Positions 6,990 to 13,636 of a DNA stretch of 18,835 nt are shown here, one piece after another (within the stretch, counting starts at the first letter, position 1; each line of letters opens with the position of its first letter). The position numbers were made by a program, and so were the translations under genes. The stretch comes from an uncultured Fretibacterium sp. (GTDB lineage Bacteria; Synergistota; Synergistia; Synergistales; Aminobacteriaceae), in contig CALCEM010000008.1 in the NCBI GenBank assembly GCA_937900285.1, positions 1 through 18,835 of the forward strand. The letters are read 5' to 3'. Below the pieces are notes generated by a model that was given only the letters and a program-made list of their open reading frames with translations, had not been told where the DNA came from and searched no databases.

Positions 6990-7028
6990 CGGGAGAAGTG
7001 AATTTTTAAATTCTCCCGTTTTTGTTTG
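6990..7028 (+). terminator. Rho-independent terminator of the pyrophosphatase gene
   Basis: An 8-bp perfect stem, CGGGAGAA at 6990-6997 pairing with TTCTCCCG at 7011-7018, is followed by a T-rich tract. It sits about 45 bases after the pyrophosphatase stop and before the end of the convergent glycosyltransferase gene. Confidence 0.85.
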
Positions 7029-7046
7029 TTTTTGGTATTGTAGAAT

Positions 7047-8054
7047 TTATAGTCCTTTCAACTTTTTAACGAAATTAAATCCTTTAGTATTTCTAGCAAA
7101 ACGCAACACATTCAGAGAAAATTTTAACAGTCTGTAACTGAAATTATTTAAACACCAGCCCCCAAACCTGATAATAAACCACATCAAGTTACGTAAATAT
7201 GTTTTTTGTGGACCATCTGTGTTGTCAAAACATTCGTATACGTTCAAATATTTGCATTTAATTTTATTTTTTATGAACCATACTTGAAAAACAACTTCAC
7301 TCAAACGCCCGTTTATTCTTAATTCTCTTTTGGGATTTTTTTCATCAAATGCAGACATTACTTTAAAGAGCCATTCACAACATTTCACAAAATCATCATA
7401 CTTCATGATGAACATATTGAAACTGGCATATTTATTTTTGTTAAAAAATTTTTCGAATGTTGCGCAATAATCCGGAGTTTTATCGTAAATCGCATCTTTT
7501 AAAAATTTATACCAGCTTGGCCATTGATAGGAAATAGAACAAGGCAAGTCTACAGGAGAATTTATAATTGCATAATCTTTTTTTAGTATATTCATTACTT
7601 TTTCAGGATCAATTTTATAATTTTTTATATAGTTCTCTGTTTTTATAATTCTTGTAGCAAAAAACTCTTTTTCATCAAACGCAAAAAATCTCCTGTAATG
7701 ATACAAACCAATATATTTTAAATTCGGATAAAGTTTTTTAATATTTTTCCAAGCCCAATACATGGCCGTTAATTCGCAGTAATAATTATTTTGATCGCTA
7801 ATGTTATCGCATTCTTCACCGTTCACATCACAATCAGTCTGCATATCCAAATTTAAATCAGATAATTTTTTTCCGACGTGAATAGGCAAAAATATATTTT
7901 CGTCATTATTCGGCATAGTATACGGCTTATGATAACAAATTAAAATCTTTAACTCATCATTCGAGCTTCCTGCTTCCTGCTTCCTGCTTCCTGCTTCCTG
8001 CTTCCTGCTTCCTATTTTATTATTGTCCTTATCACAAATTTCCAAAATTTTCAA
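7047..8054 (-). CDS. DUF4422 glycosyltransferase with a 5' heptanucleotide repeat
   Basis: A protein of up to 335 residues of the DUF4422 family, which occurs in capsule and LPS gene clusters and is thought to be glycosyltransferase-like. Recognisable parts are KILICYHKPYTMPN near the start, CELTAMYWAWKN, and YIGLYHYRRFF. The conserved domain starts at about residue 36. Before it lies a simple-sequence segment (SRKQEAGSRKQEAG) encoded by seven copies of a 7-bp unit. No ATG fits the start: a TTG at 8054 abuts an AAAGGCGG site with no spacing. A second in-frame TTG at 8045 lies about 9 bases after that site and is the better choice. The cupin gene ends 12 bases upstream, so they are co-transcribed. 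Confidence 0.85.
   Translation of the reverse strand: MKILEICDKDNNKIGSRKQEAGSRKQEAGSSNDELKILICYHKPYTMPNNDENIFLPIHVGKKLSDLNLDMQTDCDVNGEECDNISDQNNYYCELTAMYWAWKNIKKLYPNLKYIGLYHYRRFFAFDEKEFFATRIIKTENYIKNYKIDPEKVMNILKKDYAIINSPVDLPCSISYQWPSWYKFLKDAIYDKTPDYCATFEKFFNKNKYASFNMFIMKYDDFVKCCEWLFKVMSAFDEKNPKRELRINGRLSEVVFQVWFIKNKIKCKYLNVYECFDNTDGPQKTYLRNLMWFIIRFGGWCLNNFSYRLLKFSLNVLRFARNTKGFNFVKKLKGL
7965..8013 (-). repeat. Seven tandem copies of a 7-bp unit in the glycosyltransferase 5' end
   Basis: On the plus strand GCTTCCT is repeated seven times without mismatch (49 bases); in the gene's direction the unit is AGGAAGC. Because 7 is not a multiple of 3, gain or loss of one unit shifts the frame. Both alternative frames meet a stop within about 20 bases after the repeat (TGA or TAA). 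Confidence 0.95.
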
Positions 8055-8066
8055 CCGCCTTTAAAA

Positions 8067-8396
8067 TTATTTTATAAAATCTTTTCTCATTGGCGTAAAA
8101 ATATCAAGTAATACACCTTTTTCAAGACAAATAGTCCCGTGTTTCTGGTCAGCTTCAAAAGTTAATGAATCTCCTTCAGAAACAATAACTTCTTCACCGT
8201 CAACGTTAAATTTAAATTTTCCGCTCAAAATTACCGTGCACTGAATATGAGGATGTGAATGAATTTCCCCGATGCTTCCAGTTTCAAAACTTACTTCAAC
8301 CGGCATCAAATTTTCGGAATATGACAAAATCCTCCGAGAAACTCCGCCGCCCAAATTTTGAACACTTGAATTATTGCGCGTAACGTTTAAACTCAA
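8067..8396 (-). CDS. Small cupin-domain protein
   Basis: A 109-residue single-domain cupin. The first cupin motif, GEIHSHPHIQCTVILSGKF, supplies His46, His48 and Gln52, and the second supplies His86 in FEADQKHG. This is a metal-binding pattern like that of KdgF-type and other small cupins. Its role could be in sugar metabolism or metal-dependent catalysis; nothing in the sequence decides between them. The start is a TTG at 8396 with a strong AGGAGG site 7 bases before it, a well-supported non-ATG start. The glycosyltransferase follows 12 bases downstream. Confidence 0.85.
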   Translation of the reverse strand: MSLNVTRNNSSVQNLGGGVSRRILSYSENLMPVEVSFETGSIGEIHSHPHIQCTVILSGKFKFNVDGEEVIVSEGDSLTFEADQKHGTICLEKGVLLDIFTPMRKDFIK

Positions 8397-8437
8397 AATA
8401 AATCCTCCTGTTTAAATTAAGACTTCGAATTATTATA

Positions 8438-8968
8438 TTATTTTTCGTTGAATAACGTATGAAAATTATTTAATAAATACTGTTCGAGAATTTTGTATTT
8501 TTTTGTCGCGTGAAAATATAATTTTATTGTCTTGCCTCGTGAAAAATATTTCAATACAATTTTATTCATTTTGCAATTTGTATATTGTCCGCCTTCATAG
8601 CAGTTTCTCGGAGAAATATGGCCGTAACCGTTATTAAATCTCTTATATAAATTTTTAGTTTCGCCTATATAAATTATTTTTTTGTCTACTACCCACAAAT
8701 ATACACCCGAATCTTTTGGACAATTTACGGAGAATTTACAAAAATGCCCGCTGCCGTATTTATTCAGCGGTAAATTCTTTTTATTTAAATATAATTTTTG
8801 AGGTGAATAGATCATTATTTTTCCATCTTTATTAAATTTGGGGATTAAATACTGAACGAAAGTAAATAAAATTTTAAAACGCTCACGCAAATATTTCCCA
8901 TGAGGCAAAATCAACCGGAACAAAATTTTATTACGCAAAGAAATTAAATTTATTTTTTTTACTCGCAT
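8438..8968 (-). CDS. GIY-YIG nuclease-superfamily protein
   Basis: The C-terminal half is a GIY-YIG domain: SGVYLWVV (residues 87-94), YIGETKNLYKRF (100-111) with the conserved Arg110, and a Glu in the KILEQYLL helix. These are the usual catalytic elements of this nuclease fold. The first 50 residues are basic and hydrophobic and not part of the domain. The frame's first ATG (8968) has no ribosome binding site. An internal ATG at 8815, preceded by a weak GGA site, would give a 125-residue protein and is at least as likely. Stand-alone members of this superfamily range from repair and homing nucleases to proteins of unknown role. Confidence 0.75.
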   Translation of the reverse strand: MRVKKINLISLRNKILFRLILPHGKYLRERFKILFTFVQYLIPKFNKDGKIMIYSPQKLYLNKKNLPLNKYGSGHFCKFSVNCPKDSGVYLWVVDKKIIYIGETKNLYKRFNNGYGHISPRNCYEGGQYTNCKMNKIVLKYFSRGKTIKLYFHATKKYKILEQYLLNNFHTLFNEK

Positions 8969-9017
8969 TACTTACAGAACCAAAATATTCAACTCGACAA
9001 CACCAAACATAAAAAAA

Positions 9018-9092
9018 TGGAGCGGAAGACGGGATTTGAACCCGCGACCCCAACCTTGGCAAGGTTGTGCTCTACCCCTGAGCTACTTCCGC
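9018..9092 (-). tRNA. tRNA-Gly (anticodon GCC)
   Basis: Full cloverleaf on the minus strand. The acceptor GCGGAAG pairs with CTTCCGC, the anticodon loop contains TGCCA flanked by CCT/AGG stem bases, and the T arm has GGTTCAAAT. The discriminator base is T and the CCA end is encoded (9018-9020). A run of seven T follows directly and may end the operon. Last gene of the four-tRNA cluster. Confidence 0.97.
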
Positions 9093-9112
9093 ATTGTTCG
9101 CTAACTTAATCA

Positions 9113-9188
9113 TGGTGGCGGGACCCAGAATTGAACCGGGGACACATGGATTTTCAGTCCATTGCTCTACCAACTGAGCTATCCCGCC
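9113..9188 (-). tRNA. tRNA-Phe (anticodon GAA)
   Basis: Acceptor GGCGGGA pairs with TCCCGCC, the anticodon stem-loop is ATGGACTGAAAATCCAT, and the T arm has GGTTCAATT. CCA is encoded at 9113-9115. Confidence 0.97.
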
Positions 9189-9209
9189 TCGCGTTATCTT
9201 GATCTAAAA

Positions 9210-9286
9210 TGGCGGGGCCGACGAGACTTGAACTCGCGACCTTCGGCGTGACAGGCCGACACTCTAACCAACTGAGCTACGACCCC
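9210..9286 (-). tRNA. tRNA-Asp (anticodon GTC)
   Basis: Acceptor GGGGTCG pairs with CGGCCCC (one G-T pair), discriminator G, anticodon loop CTGTCAC in a GGC/GCC stem, T arm GAGTTCAAGTC. CCA is encoded at 9210-9212. Confidence 0.97.
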
Positions 9287-9301
9287 ATTTTTTCAAAATC
9301 C

Positions 9302-9376
9302 TGGTGGGCGAAACAGGGTTCGAACCTGTGACCCCCTGCGTGTAAAGCAGGTATTCTTCCGCTGAACTATCCGCCC
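9302..9376 (-). tRNA. tRNA-Val (anticodon TAC)
   Basis: Acceptor GGGCGGA pairs with TTCGCCC through one G-T pair. The anticodon stem-loop is CCTGCTTTACACGCAGG and the T arm has AGGTTCGAACCT. CCA is encoded at 9302-9304. It is the first tRNA after the promoter. Confidence 0.97.
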
Positions 9377-9392
9377 TGCAAACACAACGGGT

Positions 9393-9420
9393 ATTTTAAT
9401 ATTATTTATTTTTTTGTCAA
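9393..9420 (-). promoter_or_regulatory. Sigma-70 promoter of the tRNA operon
   Basis: On the minus strand a perfect TTGACA (9415-9420) is separated by 16 bases from TAAAAT (9393-9398). This places the transcription start just before tRNA-Val. It is the best promoter match in the window. Confidence 0.75.
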
Positions 9421-9474
9421 GCTCATTTATTTTTATCAGGCTCATAAACCAAAATTATTTTTATATTTAGAGAT

Positions 9475-9669
9475 TTAGCGAAGGGCTGAAGGACAATCAA
9501 GACGGCCGTATATTTTTGCTTTACTGTTACCGCCGAATTGTCCCGGTGTATTTGATTCGTATATTTTTCCGTCCGCACTAAGCAATTTATAAATTTTCAT
9601 TTGAGAATTATAAATCTTTTCGCGAAGTTTTAAATAAAAATTTTTTACACTTGCATTAATTTTTTTCAC
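9475..9669 (-). pseudogene. Truncated gene of a small Cys-containing metal-binding-like family
   Basis: The readable part (SADGKIYESNTPGQFGGNSK, then AKIYGRLDCPSALR) matches a small conserved protein family that I recall as having the pattern TPGxLGG...IYGRLDCPSALR. That family continues with about 30 residues ending in a GYRPCxxC motif, thought to bind metal as in the Ada N-terminal domain. Here a TAA follows CPSALR directly. The next codons (ISK) may still echo the family, but the distal Cys pair is absent. The start is a GTG at 9669 or, better by homology, an ATG at 9600; neither has a good ribosome binding site. It lies upstream of the tRNA operon promoter. Confidence 0.5.
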
Positions 9670-9785
9670 TCATAAAATTTTACGCGATAAATAATTTAAT
9701 TCATAAGGAAGGTGCATCGATTACAGAAAAAATATTAAATTCCTTGAGCGAATAATAAATAAATTTTCTGTAATAAAATAAAATC

Positions 9786-11267
9786 ATGCTACAACAAATT
9801 AACCCGTTTTTAGTCGCAGGTGTATTATTTTTCTTGAGCCTCGTCGCAGGTGCTTTATCAGAAAAAATTAAAATCCCAGCGTTAATTTTATTTTTGGCGA
9901 TCGGTATGCTCGCAGGTGTAGACGGTCCAGGAGGAATAAAATTTAATGACGCTGTAGCAGCGAATAATATCGGAACTTTTGCGCTCGCTTTTATATTATT
10001 TTCCGGTGGCTTCCAAACTAAATGGAGCGATGTTAAACCCATCGTAACTCAAGGCGTAGTATTATCAACTTTAGGAGTGTTTTTAACTTCGGTCGTTATG
10101 GCCGTTCCTATTGCAATGTTGCCGGTCTTTAATTATAAGGACGCGTTTTTATTAGGCTCAATAATTTCATCGACCGATGCCGCCGCAGTGTTTTCGATTT
10201 TAAGGACGCAGAAAATTGGAATAAAAGGAAATTTAAAACCCCTGCTCGAATTTGAATCAGGCAGTAATGATCCTATGGCTGTATTTTTAACTTTAACGGC
10301 TATAAATTGGCTGAACTCTCCGGAAGTTCCGTTAAATCAAATGGCAATTAAATTTATTATTCAAATGCTGGCAGGCGGAATTTTTGGATTTTTGATGGGT
10401 AAATTTTCGTGTTGGACGATTCAGCGTTTAAAAATTTCAAATGAAGCATTATATCCGGTTTTTGGAATTTCGATCGTTATGGCGACATTCGGATTAACTG
10501 AAACGTTTTACGGTAATGGTTATTTAGCGGTTTACGTCTGCGGTATAGTAATGGGCGGCGGAGATTTTTTATATAAATACAGCTTGCAAAGATTTCACGA
10601 GGGATTCGCGTGGCTCATGCAAATTATAATGTTTTTAGTTTTGGGACTGCTCGTTAATCCAAATGAAATTATTGATTTTGATGTTATAAGCGTCGGAATG
10701 ATGATCTCATGTTGTTTAATGTTTATTGCTCGACCGATTGCGATATTTATTTCAAGCATGTTCAGTAAATTTAATTTCCGGGAAAAATTATTTATAAGCT
10801 GGACAGGTTTAAGGGGTGCAGTGCCGATTATTTTAGCGACATACCCATTAACATTTAATCACCCTCAAGCCGGATATATTTTTAATGTAATATTTTTCGT
10901 TGTGTTGAGTTCTGTATTATTGCAGGGTAAAACCTTAGCGCTGGCAGCAAAATTATTAAAGCTCGAAGCAGCAGTACGAGAAGCAAAAATTTACCCGTTA
11001 GCATTCGACAGAACTCCAGGAAGCGGAACGGAAGAAACTCGCGAAATAGATTTATTACCAGATGCCGCAGTAATTGGACAATCTGTTAAAGATTTAAAAT
11101 TCCCGGAAGGCGTTACGATTTTGCTAATTAATCGGGGCAAAAAATTTATAATTCCAAAGGGCAACACAACGCTTGAACGTGGCGACACATTATTAATTTT
11201 TGGTGAGCGTGCGATATTGTCGGAAATCGAGGAAAATTTATCAAAGAGAATTATTGACGAAAAATAA
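9786..11267 (+). CDS. K+/H+ antiporter of the CPA1 family with TrkA-C domain (NhaP2/CvrA-like)
   Basis: A 493-residue inner-membrane cation/proton antiporter. Residues 1-390 form about 12-13 helices with the family signatures FSGGFQT, SSTDAAAVFSIL (conserved Thr-Asp), LLEFESGSNDPMAVFLT and GLRGAVPIILATYP. Residues from about 410 to 490 form a cytosolic TrkA-C (RCK-C) ligand-binding domain, with VIGQSVKDLKFPEGVTILLI and the closing LERGDTLLIFGE. That domain is typical of NhaP2/CvrA, which exports K+ (or Na+) in exchange for protons and is gated by a nucleotide or other small ligand. The ATG is the first possible start; the ribosome binding site is poor. The gene precedes the L,D-transpeptidase by 94 bases. 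Confidence 0.93.
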   Translation: MLQQINPFLVAGVLFFLSLVAGALSEKIKIPALILFLAIGMLAGVDGPGGIKFNDAVAANNIGTFALAFILFSGGFQTKWSDVKPIVTQGVVLSTLGVFLTSVVMAVPIAMLPVFNYKDAFLLGSIISSTDAAAVFSILRTQKIGIKGNLKPLLEFESGSNDPMAVFLTLTAINWLNSPEVPLNQMAIKFIIQMLAGGIFGFLMGKFSCWTIQRLKISNEALYPVFGISIVMATFGLTETFYGNGYLAVYVCGIVMGGGDFLYKYSLQRFHEGFAWLMQIIMFLVLGLLVNPNEIIDFDVISVGMMISCCLMFIARPIAIFISSMFSKFNFREKLFISWTGLRGAVPIILATYPLTFNHPQAGYIFNVIFFVVLSSVLLQGKTLALAAKLLKLEAAVREAKIYPLAFDRTPGSGTEETREIDLLPDAAVIGQSVKDLKFPEGVTILLINRGKKFIIPKGNTTLERGDTLLIFGERAILSEIEENLSKRIIDEK

Positions 11268-11361
11268 AAATAAATTTAATGCGTTATTATCGTGTTTAAA
11301 GAGTAAAATAAGCAAAATTTACAAAATAAATTAATTTAGCGAGGGGAATTTTTATAAAATC

Positions 11362-12132
11362 ATGATCACCAAAGAAGCCATTAATAATTTTTTGAGAGAA
11401 GTTTTTACGCTTCGTACAGTCTGGATCGATTGCGGTGGCGGAAAATGGGTCGTCAGAAAAAAAATGCATCCCGTTTTAAGGTGCATAACTTTTTTTATTT
11501 TGCTGACAGCTGGAGGTTTGGTATATTTGAATTTATTCCGCGAAAATGCTCCTGAAAAAATTAATAATTTATCTCAGCCAAAAAATAATATTATTACCGT
11601 CGCAAAACTCCCGACTAAAGATGAATTAAAATCTACACTCGACGCAATTAACAAAACTCCTGAAACTCCTGAAATGATAAACGTTCCGCCGGAAGAAATT
11701 TTAGGATATTCATTTAACGATGATGATTATAGCATTTATATAAATAAATCTGATTATAAATTATCGCTGTTTAAAGGTCACGAACTCGTAAAAACTTACC
11801 CGATCGCTGTCGGAAAAAATCCAGGCGATAAAAAAAGAGTCGGCGATAATCGTACACCCGTTGGAGATTTTCACGTCGTTTCAATTGAAAACGCTTCGGG
11901 CTGGAGTCATGATTTTAGAGACGGCAAAGGAAAAATTAAAGGAGCTTACGGCCCTTGGTTTATTAGGCTGGACGCAAAAGGCTGGAAGGGGATCGGGATT
12001 CATGGAACTCACGCGCCTGATTCTTTAGGCTCAAACGCTACGGAAGGCTGCATAAGATTAAATAACGACGACATAAAAGAATTAAAACAATATGCTTACA
12101 GAAATATGCCAGTGATCATCAGGGAGAAATAA
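11362..12132 (+). CDS. L,D-transpeptidase (YkuD domain), membrane-anchored
   Basis: A 256-residue cell-wall enzyme that forms or edits 3-3 peptidoglycan cross-links, or attaches proteins. A single N-terminal membrane anchor (about residues 38-58) follows a 37-residue cytosolic stretch. A linker rich in Pro, Glu and Lys leads to the YkuD domain at about 120-255. The catalytic Cys230 lies in NATEGCIRL, 16 residues after His214 in GIHGTH. Common members have SHGC or SKGC here, so TEGC is a variant that keeps Gly-Cys. A GAGGGG ribosome binding site lies 15 bases before the ATG, longer than usual. The ychF gene starts 5 bases after the stop, so the two form one operon. Confidence 0.92.
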   Translation: MITKEAINNFLREVFTLRTVWIDCGGGKWVVRKKMHPVLRCITFFILLTAGGLVYLNLFRENAPEKINNLSQPKNNIITVAKLPTKDELKSTLDAINKTPETPEMINVPPEEILGYSFNDDDYSIYINKSDYKLSLFKGHELVKTYPIAVGKNPGDKKRVGDNRTPVGDFHVVSIENASGWSHDFRDGKGKIKGAYGPWFIRLDAKGWKGIGIHGTHAPDSLGSNATEGCIRLNNDDIKELKQYAYRNMPVIIREK

Positions 12133-12137
12133 AAATT

Positions 12138-13235
12138 ATGCTTAAATGCGGAATTACAGGACTGCCATTATCAGGGAAGACGACAATTTTTAATGTCATA
12201 ACGCGAGCCGGAGCAGAAGTTAAACCATATGCAGGAGGCAGAACCGAACCAAATAGAGCACTTGTAAACGTCCCGGACAAAAGATTTAATAAGCTCGTTG
12301 AAATTTTTAAACCCAAAAGCGAGAAGCCTGCTGACGTTGAGTTTGTAGATTTAGCCGGGTTATCTCGTGATGCTGGAAAAGGTGCGGGGCTTGGGAATTC
12401 TTTTTTATCGTTTGTTGCGGAAAGTGATGCGCTGTTACATGTCGTGAGAGTTTTTGAAAATCCTGCCGTCCCTCACCCGGAAAATAATATTAATCCGTTA
12501 AGAGATTGGAAAATTGTAGAAGCAGAATTAATTTACAGTGATCTCGGCAAAATCAGTAACAGAATTTCACGGCTTGAAGAAAAAGTTACTAAACGCAAAA
12601 TTAATCCGGCTGAAAGTTCAGAACTTGAATTATTAAAGAAGCTTGAAGAATTTTTATTAAATGAGAATCCTTTGCGCGAATTTAATTTAACAGATGAACA
12701 AAAACATTTATTGAGCGGATTTGCGTTTTTGACGTTGAAGCCCGAAATAGTAATTTTAAATCTCGATGAAACTCAGACGGGCGAAGTAAACGAAATAAAA
12801 GAAATTGAAGCCGAAATGAAAAATAAAAATATTCCGATCGTAAAGGTTTACGGATCGATTGAAATGGAACTTGAACAGCTTGAACCAGAAGAGCGGGAAG
12901 AATTTATGAAGGATTTAAAAATATCTGAACCCGGTCGCGAGAGATTAATACATGAGGCATATAAATCGTTGGGATTAATTTCCTTTTTCACATCTGGGAC
13001 TGATGAGGTCAGGGCGTGGACGTTACATGCTGGGGCGAATGCTGTTGATGCAGCTGGGGCGATTCATTCGGATTTGGCGAGGGGGTTTATACGCGCTCAA
13101 GTTGTTTCGTACGATGATTTTATAAATAATAATGCTTCGATTTCAAATTGTCGCGACAAAGGAGTTTTAAGGCTCGAAGGCAAAGAATATATAGTGAAAG
13201 ACGGCGACATGATCGAAATAAGATTTAACGTTTAA
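12138..13235 (+). CDS. ychF: YchF/OLA1-type Obg-like ATPase
   Basis: A 365-residue P-loop NTPase that binds ribosomes and prefers ATP. The G1 loop is GLPLSGKTT (residues 8-16), where most members have GLPNVGKS. G3 is DLAGL, followed by the Gly-rich GKGAGLGNSFL switch. The G4 position reads NLDE, matching the NxxE that gives YchF its ATP preference instead of GTPase NKxD. A coiled-coil insertion spans about 125-185. The C-terminal TGS-like domain contains RAWTLHAGANAVDAAGAIHS and YDDFI and ends in DGDMIEIRF. A GGGAGA site precedes the ATG. The start codon of dgkA lies 3 bases after the stop. Confidence 0.95.
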   Translation: MLKCGITGLPLSGKTTIFNVITRAGAEVKPYAGGRTEPNRALVNVPDKRFNKLVEIFKPKSEKPADVEFVDLAGLSRDAGKGAGLGNSFLSFVAESDALLHVVRVFENPAVPHPENNINPLRDWKIVEAELIYSDLGKISNRISRLEEKVTKRKINPAESSELELLKKLEEFLLNENPLREFNLTDEQKHLLSGFAFLTLKPEIVILNLDETQTGEVNEIKEIEAEMKNKNIPIVKVYGSIEMELEQLEPEEREEFMKDLKISEPGRERLIHEAYKSLGLISFFTSGTDEVRAWTLHAGANAVDAAGAIHSDLARGFIRAQVVSYDDFINNNASISNCRDKGVLRLEGKEYIVKDGDMIEIRFNV

Positions 13236-13238
13236 GAG

Positions 13239-13622
13239 ATGATTTATAAAAATCCGATTGAAAGAATTTATAAAGCTGGTATTTATTCGATTAACGGACT
13301 ATACGCAGCAATAAAAGATGAACAGGCTTTCAGACATGAATTAATAATTTTTCTGGGAGTCTGTTTAATTTGTTTGTTATTTAAATTTGAGTTATCGCGG
13401 AAAATAATTTTAATTTGCGGCTGGCTGGTTGTCATGGCGTTTGAATTAGTAAACAGTGCGGTTGAACGGGCATTTAATTTAATTGATAAAAAATATAACC
13501 CGGAAATAAAAGCGGGTAAAGACATGTTATCAGCGGCAATTTTTTTAATGATAAGCGCGAATATTATTTTATGGTTATTTATAATATGCGAAAAATTTTT
13601 TAATTTATTTTTTAATTCATGA
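13239..13622 (+). CDS. dgkA: Diacylglycerol kinase, integral membrane type
   Basis: A 127-residue inner-membrane kinase that phosphorylates diacylglycerol to phosphatidate with ATP. The active-site residues are conserved: AFRHE contains the Glu corresponding to E. coli Glu28. In FELVNSAVERAFNLID, Glu69, Asn72 and Glu76 even fall at the same numbers as in E. coli. Three membrane helices are visible. It starts 3 bases after ychF, so translation is probably coupled. Directly downstream is the phosphoethanolamine transferase, whose reaction consumes phosphatidylethanolamine and releases diacylglycerol, so DgkA is placed to recycle that by-product. Confidence 0.95.
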   Translation: MIYKNPIERIYKAGIYSINGLYAAIKDEQAFRHELIIFLGVCLICLLFKFELSRKIILICGWLVVMAFELVNSAVERAFNLIDKKYNPEIKAGKDMLSAAIFLMISANIILWLFIICEKFFNLFFNS

Positions 13623-13636
13623 GGGGAGAATTTATC

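Noticed and set aside
7965..8013. CRISPR-like array
   Set aside because: The units are contiguous 7-mers without spacers; it is a simple tandem repeat.
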